Assembly: GCF_913773635.1 (NCBI RefSeq)
Contig: NZ_CAJYGQ010000007.1
Span: 302,807 to 366,806 of the forward strand
DNA: 64,000 bases
Origin: an uncultured Mucilaginibacter sp.
Lineage (GTDB): Bacteria > Bacteroidota > Bacteroidia > Sphingobacteriales > Sphingobacteriaceae
Reading direction: 5' to 3'
The translations under genes were made by a program, and so were the position numbers. Numbering within the stretch: position 1 is the stretch's first letter; each line of letters begins with the position of its first letter. Below the pieces are notes generated by a model that did no database searches, was not told the origin of the DNA, and saw only the letters and a list, made by a program, of their open reading frames with translations. Shown piece by piece: positions 57,178 through 64,000 of this stretch.

Positions 57178-57197
57178 TTAACTAATTAATTAGTTAA
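57178..57197. promoter_or_regulatory. 20-bp perfect palindrome
   Basis: TTAACTAATT followed by its exact reverse complement AATTAGTTAA, no spacer. It lies just upstream of the carboxypeptidase-regulatory-like gene and just beyond the fabI terminator, so it may be an operator. Confidence 0.5.
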
Positions 57198-57204
57198 TAA
57201 GCAA

Positions 57205-57233
57205 CAAAAAAAAGCCGTAGTTTTTACTACGGC
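57205..57233 (-). terminator. Intrinsic terminator of fabI
   Basis: GCCGTAGT (57214-57221) pairs with ACTACGGC (57226-57233) around TTTT; the A-run at 57205-57213 gives the T-run on the minus strand. It lies 26 bases after the fabI stop. Confidence 0.88.
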
Positions 57234-57258
57234 CGTATCTAGTATTTTATAATATGGT

Positions 57259-58071
57259 CTACTTATCCATTTGTTCAATAATGGCCTGTGTAACTCCGGT
57301 AAATGAGAAACCACCATCATGAAATAAGTTTTGCATAGTTACCATGCGGGTTAAATCTGAAAATAGAGTAACACAATAATCAGCACACTGATCGGCAGTG
57401 GCATTGCCCAGCGGACTCATTTTTTCGGCAAAATCAACAAAGCCGTCAAAACCTTTAACGCCCGACCCGGCAGTAGTGCGCGTTGGCGATTGAGAAATTG
57501 TGTTTACACGTACATTCTTTTTAACACCATACTGGTATCCAAAGTTGCGTGCAATACTTTCTAACATAGCCTTATTGTCGGCCATATCATTATAATCAGG
57601 AAATACGCGCTGAGCAGCTATGTATGATAAAGCTACTACCGAGCCCCATTCATTAATAGCATCTTGTTTCATGGCAACTTGTAATATACGGTGCAAGCTT
57701 AACGCCGAGATATCAAGACCTTTATGCGTGAAATCGTAATTGTTTTCGGTATAGTGTACGCCTTTGCGCACGTTAAGGCTCATGCCTATTGAGTGCAGTA
57801 CAAAGTCAATTTTACCGCCAAAATGTTCCTGAGCTTTTGTAAACAGATTTTCAATATCAGCAGTTATGGTAACATCTGCAGGAATAACCGGCGCGTTCAC
57901 TTCTTCGGCCAGTTGGTTAATGGTACCCATACGCAAGGCAATGGGTGCGTTGCTTAACACCAGTTCGGCACCTTCGGCCTTACAGCGTTGAGCTGTTTTC
58001 CAGGCAATAGATTTTTCATCAAGGGCGCCGAAAATGATACCCTTTTTACCTTGTAATAAATTATAAGCCAT
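57259..58071 (-). CDS. fabI: Enoyl-ACP reductase FabI
   Basis: 270 residues, NADH-dependent reductase of the last step of each fatty-acid elongation cycle. The SDR catalytic pattern Tyr-x6-Lys is Y160 and K167 (DYNDMADNK), with Y150 at the position of the other conserved Tyr of FabI. N-terminal nucleotide-binding loop GIIFGALDEKSIAW is family-typical. Normal length, single cistron ending at a good terminator. Confidence 0.95.
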   Translation of the reverse strand: MAYNLLQGKKGIIFGALDEKSIAWKTAQRCKAEGAELVLSNAPIALRMGTINQLAEEVNAPVIPADVTITADIENLFTKAQEHFGGKIDFVLHSIGMSLNVRKGVHYTENNYDFTHKGLDISALSLHRILQVAMKQDAINEWGSVVALSYIAAQRVFPDYNDMADNKAMLESIARNFGYQYGVKKNVRVNTISQSPTRTTAGSGVKGFDGFVDFAEKMSPLGNATADQCADYCVTLFSDLTRMVTMQNLFHDGGFSFTGVTQAIIEQMDK

Positions 58072-58194
58072 GTTCTTTCGAATTGTTATCGGGGGGTAAA
58101 GGTAAAAATTATTTATCAGTTACCGATGAGTAATATAGACACGTTAGTACCGGGCATCTTAAGTGTTAATACTGTGGAGGCCTACCGGTAACGT

Positions 58195-59856
58195 CTAAAT
58201 TTCCAGTAAATCTTTGGCGTTTTGCAGCGCACTTTCACCAGGCTTATCGCCGCTTAGCATTTTTGCAATCTCAACTATGCGCTCATCATTGGTAAGCTGT
58301 TTAATTTGCGTTTGAGTAACATCGCTGGTATTGTCTTTATAAACAAAGTAATGGCTTTTGCCTTTACTGGCAATTTGTGGCAAGTGCGTAATGGTCATTA
58401 CCTGTAGGTTTTGAGCTAAGCGTTCCATTATAATGCCCACTTTGTTGGCTACCTCGCCAGATACGCCTGTATCTATTTCATCAAAAATTATGGTTGGCAA
58501 AGCGGTATAACGGGCAATGATTGATTTGATGCTTAACATCAACCTCGAAAGCTCACCGCCTGATGCTACCTTGCTCATTTCGGCAAGGTTATGGCCTTTG
58601 TTGGCCGTAAACATAAATTTTATCTGGTCTGTACCGTTTTTAGTAAGTTCCTTATTGGTTGTATACGAATGTTCTATTTTAAGCTGCGCATTACCCATAC
58701 CCATTTCGGCAAGCGTATCCATTACCTGCTGCTCAATATCAGGGAGTGCATCAACACGATTTGCTGATAGTTGTGCCGCCAGTTTTTCCAGGTCGGCCTT
58801 TTGCAGCTCGATCTGTTCTTGTAATGATGAAATTTCTTCATCGCCAAACATAGCCTGCTGAATTTTTACCGAAAGTTCTTCCTGTATGGCTAAAAGCTCT
58901 GCATTGGTATTAACGCGGTGTTTTTTCTGCAGATTATAAATAAGGCTGAGTCGGGCGTTCACCTCGTTAGCCCGTGCTTCATTTGTTTGGGTTGCATCTT
59001 CCAACTGTTCAATTTCACCAGCAATGTCTTTAAGTTCAATTAAGGCGCTGCTCAGGCGTTCGTGCAGTTCGGCAATAGCTGGATTAAATTTTTCGAGCGA
59101 CGCAAGTTGCTGGTTAGCCTCTTTAATTTGTAATGCCGCTGCCGATTCGCCATCTTTTATCAAATACAAAGCCGCTGTTAAATTACGTTTAATCTCCTCG
59201 GCATTATTAAGCGTGTAAAGCTCTTGCTCAAGTTCATCTTGCTCGTTTTCAATCAGGCTTACCTTTTCAAGCTCTTCAAACTGGAATTGAAAATAATCTA
59301 AATCTGCCTTAGCCTTGTCGCTATCTGCAATGAGTTGTTGTAACTTGTTAGTTGCTTTTTTGAAGGCACGGAAATCTGACTGGTATTGCGTGAGTAACGG
59401 CTGGTGTTTAGCAACGCCGTCAACAACTAACAGTTGAAAGGCCGGATCGTTAATTTCACGTGTGGCTTGTTGTGAATGTATGTCTATTAGCTGCTCGCCC
59501 AGTAACTTGAGGGTGGCCAAATTTACCGGTGTGTCATTCACAAATGCCCGTGATTTTCCATCGGCCGAAATTTCGCGCCGTAAAACGGTATCTGTTTCGT
59601 AGTCTAAATCATTATCCTCAAAAAAAGCTTTTAAGTGAAAGCTGCCAATTTTAAAAGTGCCTTCAATAACGCATTTTTTTTGCTGATTGAAAAAGTATTT
59701 GCTTTCAGCACGCTGCCCAAGTATTAAAGATAAGGCACCCAATATAATTGATTTACCGGCACCTGTTTCGCCGGTAATTATATTAAGTCCGGCATCAAAG
59801 TTAATGTCGAGGTTATTTATTAGCGCGTAATTATTAATGGTTAGCTGCTGCAGCAT
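58195..59856 (-). CDS. recN: DNA repair protein RecN
   Basis: 553 residues, SMC-like ATPase acting in double-strand-break repair. Walker A GETGAGKS at residues 29-36, long coiled-coil middle (~160-360), ABC-type signature SGGELSRLMLS and Walker B TIIFDEIDTG near the C-terminus. I start at the ATG at 59854-59856 (MLQQLTINNYAL, canonical RecN start); an in-frame Met 13 codons upstream is rejected. Gene order PorD-recN is conserved in Bacteroidota. Confidence 0.95.
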   Translation of the reverse strand: MLQQLTINNYALINNLDINFDAGLNIITGETGAGKSIILGALSLILGQRAESKYFFNQQKKCVIEGTFKIGSFHLKAFFEDNDLDYETDTVLRREISADGKSRAFVNDTPVNLATLKLLGEQLIDIHSQQATREINDPAFQLLVVDGVAKHQPLLTQYQSDFRAFKKATNKLQQLIADSDKAKADLDYFQFQFEELEKVSLIENEQDELEQELYTLNNAEEIKRNLTAALYLIKDGESAAALQIKEANQQLASLEKFNPAIAELHERLSSALIELKDIAGEIEQLEDATQTNEARANEVNARLSLIYNLQKKHRVNTNAELLAIQEELSVKIQQAMFGDEEISSLQEQIELQKADLEKLAAQLSANRVDALPDIEQQVMDTLAEMGMGNAQLKIEHSYTTNKELTKNGTDQIKFMFTANKGHNLAEMSKVASGGELSRLMLSIKSIIARYTALPTIIFDEIDTGVSGEVANKVGIIMERLAQNLQVMTITHLPQIASKGKSHYFVYKDNTSDVTQTQIKQLTNDERIVEIAKMLSGDKPGESALQNAKDLLEI

Positions 59857-59922
59857 AAGTAAAATATGGTTATGGCAAAGATATTCAATTACCATACCAA
59901 TGCCTAATATTCTTAGTATTTG

Positions 59923-60816
59923 CTACGGTTGCAGTGCTTTATATAAGGTGCCGTTGGCAGGGTCGGCTTGCAATAGTATATTCATAGCCTGAACACGCAT
60001 TTGCGGATCGGCCTTCAAAAAGGTGGAAACCAGTTCACTTCTTTTGGCTAAAAAGAAAAGGGTGGGGAGGGTAGCTCCAACGCGTACACGGTCTAACTGA
60101 GTAAGCACCGGTAATGAGTTGAATATGGTTTGCCGTGCCTCGGTGGCATTTTCAACCATACGGTCTAACCCTAAACGATGATAGTTGTACATAAATTCGC
60201 GCAGCGGAATATATGTGCCGCTCATGGTATTTTCAGAGAGCCAGTAGCGGTTGGTGTTATTATCAAAAGCTTTCCACCCGCGGTAGGATGAACTTTGCGC
60301 ATTAATCACAACCGACTGCGCATTGGCAAAGTATGAGGTGCCTCCAAATTTTGAAAAGCTATCATAATCAAACGCCAAAATGGTGTAGGCGTAAAAGGCA
60401 AGCACAGAGGCGAGGTTGCTTTGAAAATTTTGATTATTAAAATCAATGGTTTGACCTTCGGTGTATGTAAAATCAAAATCGCGATCGTTTATGCTGAATA
60501 CAGGTGTATTGTACGAGGCATTATAAACAGGGCGTGTTGATTGTACTTGTAATTCACCACTGAAACTTGTTCCGTTATCCCAGGCGGTGATGGTTAAAAT
60601 AAAGCTGCAGTCAATTTTTTCATCAGGCTGTATAGCATCCGGGCTCCACTTTCGGCCATTTAAAAACTCGCGCATGGCGGTTTGTAAGGTTGTAAAAATC
60701 CGCTTGTTGGTGGTTGCTATTTTAGGCGAAAGCACCTGTACCCTTGCATTTAAGTCTTGTGCGAACGTAGCAAAGCCGGCAAAACATAAAGTGAGTAACA
60801 GTAACAGCTTTTTCAT
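59923..60816 (-). CDS. DUF4835 family protein (annotated PorD in some type IX secretion lists)
   Basis: 297 residues with a signal peptide (1-~19). The DUF4835 outline is clear: conserved N-terminal NARVQVLSPKI, FLNGRKW, and a C-terminal region rich in Leu/Asn. Some current annotations call this family PorD, a component linked to the type IX secretion system; I rely on recall for that name. It lies 2 bases downstream of coaBC and 66 bases upstream of recN, its usual neighbours. Confidence 0.85.
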   Translation of the reverse strand: MKKLLLLLTLCFAGFATFAQDLNARVQVLSPKIATTNKRIFTTLQTAMREFLNGRKWSPDAIQPDEKIDCSFILTITAWDNGTSFSGELQVQSTRPVYNASYNTPVFSINDRDFDFTYTEGQTIDFNNQNFQSNLASVLAFYAYTILAFDYDSFSKFGGTSYFANAQSVVINAQSSSYRGWKAFDNNTNRYWLSENTMSGTYIPLREFMYNYHRLGLDRMVENATEARQTIFNSLPVLTQLDRVRVGATLPTLFFLAKRSELVSTFLKADPQMRVQAMNILLQADPANGTLYKALQP

Positions 60817-60818
60817 AG

Positions 60819-62015
60819 TTATAATAAAGCTACAATTTTGTCGGCAATATCGGCCGCTACTTTGTCTTTGCTTTTTAAATCAAAAACGGTTTTTTGAAGG
60901 CTGCTATCAATCGTTGTTATCTTATTGGTGTCGAGCTTAAACCCGGCGCCACTGTCATTTAATGAATTGAGAATAATGAGGTCAAGGTTTTTTTTGCGGA
61001 GTTTGTCTATCGCGTTTTGCTCCTCATTTTGTGTTTCCAGTGCAAAGCCAATCAGTAACTGATGGCTCTTTTTGCTTTCACCTAGTACCTTTAAGATGTC
61101 TGTTGTCTTCTTTAGGTCAATACAAAAAGTATCTTCTTGCTTCTTGATTTTCTGACTGGCAACGGTAAGAGGGGTGTAATCGGCAACGGCAGCACTCATA
61201 ACACAAATGTCGGCAGATGAAAAACGGTCAACACAAGCGTTCAGCATCTCATGGGCCGATACTACATCGATCCTTTCAATATTATGGTGTAATAACTTCT
61301 CTGCAGTTGGGCCGGTTACTAACATAACCTTTGCACCACGGTTAGCCAGTTGCGCAGCAATAGCAAAACCCATTTTTCCCGATGAGTGATTACCAATAAA
61401 TCTAACCGGGTCAATTGCCTCATAGGTTGGGCCGGCTGTTACTAAAACCGTTTTTCCGCTAAGCGGCTTACTGTTGTTAGCCTGAATTTGTAAGAAGCTA
61501 ACTATTTCCTCAGGTTCTGCCATGCGGCCCTCCCCATGCAGGCCACTGGCCAACTCGCCTGTACCTGGTTGAATAAGGATGTTGCCGTACTCCTGTAGTT
61601 TTTTTACGTTAACTGTGGTTGCCGGGTGTTGCCACATATCTAAATCCATAGCAGGGGCAAAGTAAACCGGGCATTTTGCCGAAAGGTATGCCGCCGTAAG
61701 TAAGTTATCACATTGCCCGTTGGACATTTTAGCCAGTGTGTTGGCGCTTGCAGGTGCAATTACAAATAAATCGGCCCATAAGCCAAGCTCAACATGGTTG
61801 TTCCAAACGCCGGTAGCTTTGTTAAAATACTCTATTAAAACCGGATTTTTGGATAGTGTAGCCAGTGTTAGCGGAGTTATGAAATTTACAGCATCAGCTG
61901 TCATCACTACTTTAACGTTGGCACCTGCTTTTACAAGTAGCCTAACCAGTGTGGCCGCTTTATAAGCCGCTATGCTTCCGCATACACCCAATACAATTTT
62001 TTTGCCTTCAAGCAT
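60819..62015 (-). CDS. coaBC: CoaBC, bifunctional phosphopantothenoylcysteine synthetase/decarboxylase
   Basis: 398 residues catalysing two steps of coenzyme A synthesis. N-terminal flavoprotein decarboxylase CoaC (1-~185): GSIAAYKA, catalytic His in NNHVEL, and PAMDLDMW substrate clamp. C-terminal ligase CoaB (~190-398): VTAGPTYEAIDPVRFIGNHSSGKMG and the AAVADY segment. Normal length. It follows rpoZ after a terminator-like hairpin. Confidence 0.96.
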   Translation of the reverse strand: MLEGKKIVLGVCGSIAAYKAATLVRLLVKAGANVKVVMTADAVNFITPLTLATLSKNPVLIEYFNKATGVWNNHVELGLWADLFVIAPASANTLAKMSNGQCDNLLTAAYLSAKCPVYFAPAMDLDMWQHPATTVNVKKLQEYGNILIQPGTGELASGLHGEGRMAEPEEIVSFLQIQANNSKPLSGKTVLVTAGPTYEAIDPVRFIGNHSSGKMGFAIAAQLANRGAKVMLVTGPTAEKLLHHNIERIDVVSAHEMLNACVDRFSSADICVMSAAVADYTPLTVASQKIKKQEDTFCIDLKKTTDILKVLGESKKSHQLLIGFALETQNEEQNAIDKLRKKNLDLIILNSLNDSGAGFKLDTNKITTIDSSLQKTVFDLKSKDKVAADIADKIVALL

Positions 62016-62112
62016 AGCACAAAAATATGAAACGCTACGCTAACAGCGTAACTAATGCAAACACAATTAAATATAAAGTAAGCCTGCTAATTCAATAAAA
62101 AGTGACTTAAAC

Positions 62113-62146
62113 AAAAAACCGGATACTAAATCAAATTAGTATCCGG
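62113..62146 (-). terminator. Intrinsic terminator downstream of rpoZ
   Basis: CCGGATACTAA (62119-62129) pairs exactly with TTAGTATCCGG (62136-62146); the A-run at 62113-62118 becomes the T-run on the minus strand. It separates bamD-rpoZ from coaBC-PorD-recN. Confidence 0.88.
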
Positions 62147-62197
62147 CCTATAATTAATCCTTTACCTGTAACAGTTAAGTGTTCAGGGCAAGTTTAG

Positions 62198-62530
62198 TTA
62201 CTCTTTGTTTGGGTTACGGAAGTAAACTTTATCATCTAAAAATTCCTGAACGGCAACCAAAGTAGGTTTTGGCAAACGCTCATAGTGCTTAGATATTTCA
62301 ATTTGCTCGCGGTTTTCAAATACCTCTTCAAGGTTATCGTTTGATGACGCAAACTCAGAAAGTTTCTGGTGCAACTCCTCTTTAATATTGTTCGAAATTT
62401 GATTTGCACGTTTTGACATAATAACAATCGACTCGTACAGGTTACCTGTAGAGCGGTCAAGGTCACGTAAATCGCGGGTTACTGTGCTGCTTGCTACAGT
62501 TGGTTTGTTAGTATTATTATTGTTGCTCAT
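62198..62530 (-). CDS. rpoZ: RNA polymerase omega subunit, Bacteroidota type
   Basis: 110 residues. After a Asn/Thr-rich start, the core TVTRDLRDLDRSTGNLYESIVIMSKRANQI carries the omega-like helix with the KRANQI motif that corresponds to the RxNQL of proteobacterial omega. Located 11 bases downstream of bamD, the conserved Bacteroidota arrangement. Confidence 0.9.
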   Translation of the reverse strand: MSNNNNTNKPTVASSTVTRDLRDLDRSTGNLYESIVIMSKRANQISNNIKEELHQKLSEFASSNDNLEEVFENREQIEISKHYERLPKPTLVAVQEFLDDKVYFRNPNKE

Positions 62531-62541
62531 GTTCGTATATT

Positions 62542-63477
62542 TTATTGTTGCGGACTTTTTTGGTTGTTTTTATCAGTGATAGACTGCTGCTGTCCTGTTG
62601 AACGGCTGCTGTCTTTAGCCATCTTTTTATGCAGTTTACCTTCAGCTTCTAAAGCAGCTAAAACGCGTTTGGCATTGTCAATACCACGTTGGCTATCGGT
62701 ACGGTAATTAGCAACTGCTTTGTTATGCTTACTCTCCGGGAATTTCTCTGCAAACTGGTCGGCATAGGTAATTGCCTGGTTGTAACGTTCTTCCTGACGA
62801 TATTCAGCGCTGTTTTTAGCGTATAAATACTGTGCTTCAACGGTCAGGTATTCCATTTCCTCGGCATATTTGGTATCGGGATAATCGCGCAGTGCATTAT
62901 TGAAAGCCATAACGGCCGATAGATAATCACCCATATCAAAATAAAGCTTGGCATTTAACCATGCCTTTGCCTCAAGCTTGTCGCGCAGGTTTTGTATAAG
63001 TTTACCGGCCTCAACGCTTCTTTCGCTTTTAGGATAAAGGTTTATGAACAACTGTAAAGTTTCAATTGCCTTGGTTGTGTTTTCCTGATCAAGCGTAGGA
63101 TTAGGCGAATCGAGGTAGTAGCAATACGCCGACATATACCTGCACTCTTCTGCACGGTTACTGGCCGGATACATATCAGCAAAGTTTTTAAAATGGTAAC
63201 GTGCCGATGTATAGTCTTTTTGATAGTAATTGGCGTAAGCGTAAAAGAAGAATAGTTCTTCTGCCTCACCGTGGCCACGATACTTAGGCGTTAAAAGCTC
63301 AAAAAGCTCCAATGCTCTTGAGTAGTCTTTCTTATTATAGTATTTTATGGCCTGCTGATACTGCTTGGCTCTGTCATTGCTTTCTTTCAGCCTTTCGTAG
63401 CTGCTTTTACAGCTGCCAACTACAAGCGTTCCGGCAATACATAAACCTGCAATTATAGCACGTTGCTTTTTAAACAT
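62542..63477 (-). CDS. bamD: BamD, outer-membrane protein assembly lipoprotein
   Basis: 311 residues. Lipobox VVGSC (Cys23), then tandem TPR repeats (about 35-260; for example KQYQQAIKYYNKKDYSRALELFELL) as in BamD/YfiO. It is the essential lipoprotein of the BAM complex. The C-terminal tail is charged and Gln-rich. A canonical promoter ends four bases before the ATG, so the message may be leaderless. Confidence 0.93.
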   Translation of the reverse strand: MFKKQRAIIAGLCIAGTLVVGSCKSSYERLKESNDRAKQYQQAIKYYNKKDYSRALELFELLTPKYRGHGEAEELFFFYAYANYYQKDYTSARYHFKNFADMYPASNRAEECRYMSAYCYYLDSPNPTLDQENTTKAIETLQLFINLYPKSERSVEAGKLIQNLRDKLEAKAWLNAKLYFDMGDYLSAVMAFNNALRDYPDTKYAEEMEYLTVEAQYLYAKNSAEYRQEERYNQAITYADQFAEKFPESKHNKAVANYRTDSQRGIDNAKRVLAALEAEGKLHKKMAKDSSRSTGQQQSITDKNNQKSPQQ

Positions 63478-63481
63478 CCTG

Positions 63482-63512
63482 CAAAGATAATTATATAATG
63501 TAAATCAGTCAA
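63482..63512 (-). promoter_or_regulatory. Canonical promoter of bamD-rpoZ
   Basis: Minus strand: TTG (complement of 63510-63512), a 20-base spacer, then TATCTTTG (complement of 63482-63489), a full match to TAnnTTTG. The -7 box ends four bases before the bamD start codon. Confidence 0.65.
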
Positions 63513-63793
63513 TTATTATTTAAGCGCGAAATTAACAGCCACATGCCTTATTAGTATAAGACAGCAATGTATTTAACATCTTTTAACTAAACTACGGTGT
63601 AATCTATATTATTGATAACTCAACAGCTTTGGCAAGCCTGGCAAAAGCGCTACACTTATGTAGTATTTCTATTATATATTGTATAGGATTGACCCGAAAG
63701 GAGCTGTTGCCGTGGCCAAAATACAATTGCATTAACGTACTGCGCTAGAATTCAAGACCTTAATGGTTATTCTTCAAAAATAGTGCATTATGG
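63513..63793. other. Intergenic region between bamD and the tandem promoters
   Basis: About 280 bases, AT-rich, without gene, tRNA or recognisable repeat. Confidence 0.5.
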
Positions 63794-63824
63794 TTTGCAG
63801 AAATGCAAACAAAGCGTACCTTTG
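63794..63824 (+). promoter_or_regulatory. Canonical promoter P1 (stable-RNA-like leader)
   Basis: TTTG (63794-63797), 19-base spacer, TACCTTTG (63817-63824). An inverted repeat TTTGCA/TGCAAA with a GAAA-like loop (63794-63809) overlaps the -33 element. Confidence 0.75.
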
Positions 63825-64000
63825 CAACCCGCAAGAGAGAAAGCGGGGAAGTTATTTGAAAGTCGAAGGGTTAAGTTGAGGATGATGGTTAAGGCCGTCA
63901 TTTAAGACGAGGAAAGGGGCTCAAAAAAATTTAGAAATAAATTTTGGAGAAACCGAAAACATTTCTACCTTTGCACTCCCAATCGCAACGAGAGGGGGAA
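63825..64000 (+). other. Probable stable-RNA (rRNA?) operon leader
   Basis: No open frame. The stretch GAAGTTATTTGAAAGT (about 63848) is reminiscent of a boxA-like antitermination element, and G/A-rich segments such as GAGAGAAAGCGGGG follow P1. The rRNA assignment is inference from promoter architecture; no rRNA sequence is visible. Confidence 0.4.
63943..63973 (+). promoter_or_regulatory. Canonical promoter P2 (stable-RNA-like leader)
   Basis: TTTG (63943-63946), 19-base spacer, TACCTTTG (63966-63973) followed by GCACTCCC. Same spacing and -7 box as P1, 149 bases downstream. Tandem strong promoters with no ORF between them suggest an rRNA operon beginning beyond the window edge. Confidence 0.75.

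Noticed and set aside
59857..59895. 13-residue upstream extension of RecN
   Set aside because: The canonical RecN start MLQQLTINNYAL is at 59856; the extension is Met-poor and outside the fold.
1..64000. CRISPR array, tRNA genes, transposase or integrase genes
   Set aside because: Looked for spaced repeats, cloverleaf-like blocks and known recombinase motifs in the intergenic regions; none was found by eye. A covariance-model tRNA scan would be decisive.

Overview
The window looks like a chromosomal segment from a Bacteroidota bacterium of the Sphingobacteriaceae (Mucilaginibacter/Pedobacter-like). Three things point there: the conserved order bamD-rpoZ-coaBC-DUF4835(PorD)-recN, the pair porX-tsaE followed by an Ald-family gene, and several SusC/SusD pairs with Bacteroidota-type promoters (TTTG - 19 or 20 bases - TAnnTTTG). 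This assignment is by recognition of gene families only; no database was searched.

Layout. 1-8.9 kb is housekeeping: the 5' part of lpxD (cut by the window edge) and an HD-domain phosphohydrolase on the minus strand, then porX (T9SS regulator), tsaE and an alanine-dehydrogenase-like gene, a periplasmic histidine phosphatase, a YihY membrane protein and a PDZ aspartyl protease. 9.5-12.5 kb is a large outer-membrane beta-barrel protein with Gly-rich loops. 12.5-17.8 kb is a minus-strand run: receiver protein, heme oxygenase, small membrane protein, YifB/ComM ATPase, LpxH-like phosphatase and an MBL-fold lipoprotein. 17.9-21 kb is an accessory pocket: an AT-rich two-gene module (TcmP plus its three-Cys partner, DUF5131/Gp37-Gp68), followed by a dense patch of dispersed repeats and an (AC)n microsatellite. 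21-30.5 kb holds an S9 prolyl oligopeptidase and two large periplasmic glycosidase-like genes (GH65-like and DUF4450) bracketed by two directly repeated ~0.45-0.5 kb elements. 30.5-32.4 kb is galU plus a glucuronokinase-like GHMP kinase.

32.6-51 kb is a surface-protein region: an MG2-domain protein divergent from a tightly packed seven-gene operon FAS1-SusC-SusD-FAS1-FAS1-SusC-SusD of about 15.5 kb. It has no recognisable glycosidase, protease or regulator. It is the most system-like unit in the window, and its ligand cannot be deduced from sequence. 51-63.5 kb returns to housekeeping: ettA, clpC, a carboxypeptidase-regulatory-like protein, fabI, recN, DUF4835/PorD, coaBC, rpoZ and bamD. The window closes with two tandem canonical promoters pointing right, which look like the leader of an rRNA (or other stable RNA) operon whose gene lies beyond the edge.

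The envelope theme is strong: lipid A synthesis (lpxD, lpxH-like), outer-membrane assembly (bamD), type IX secretion (porX, DUF4835/PorD) and TonB-dependent uptake (two SusCD pairs). No CRISPR array, tRNA, transposase or integrase gene was seen.
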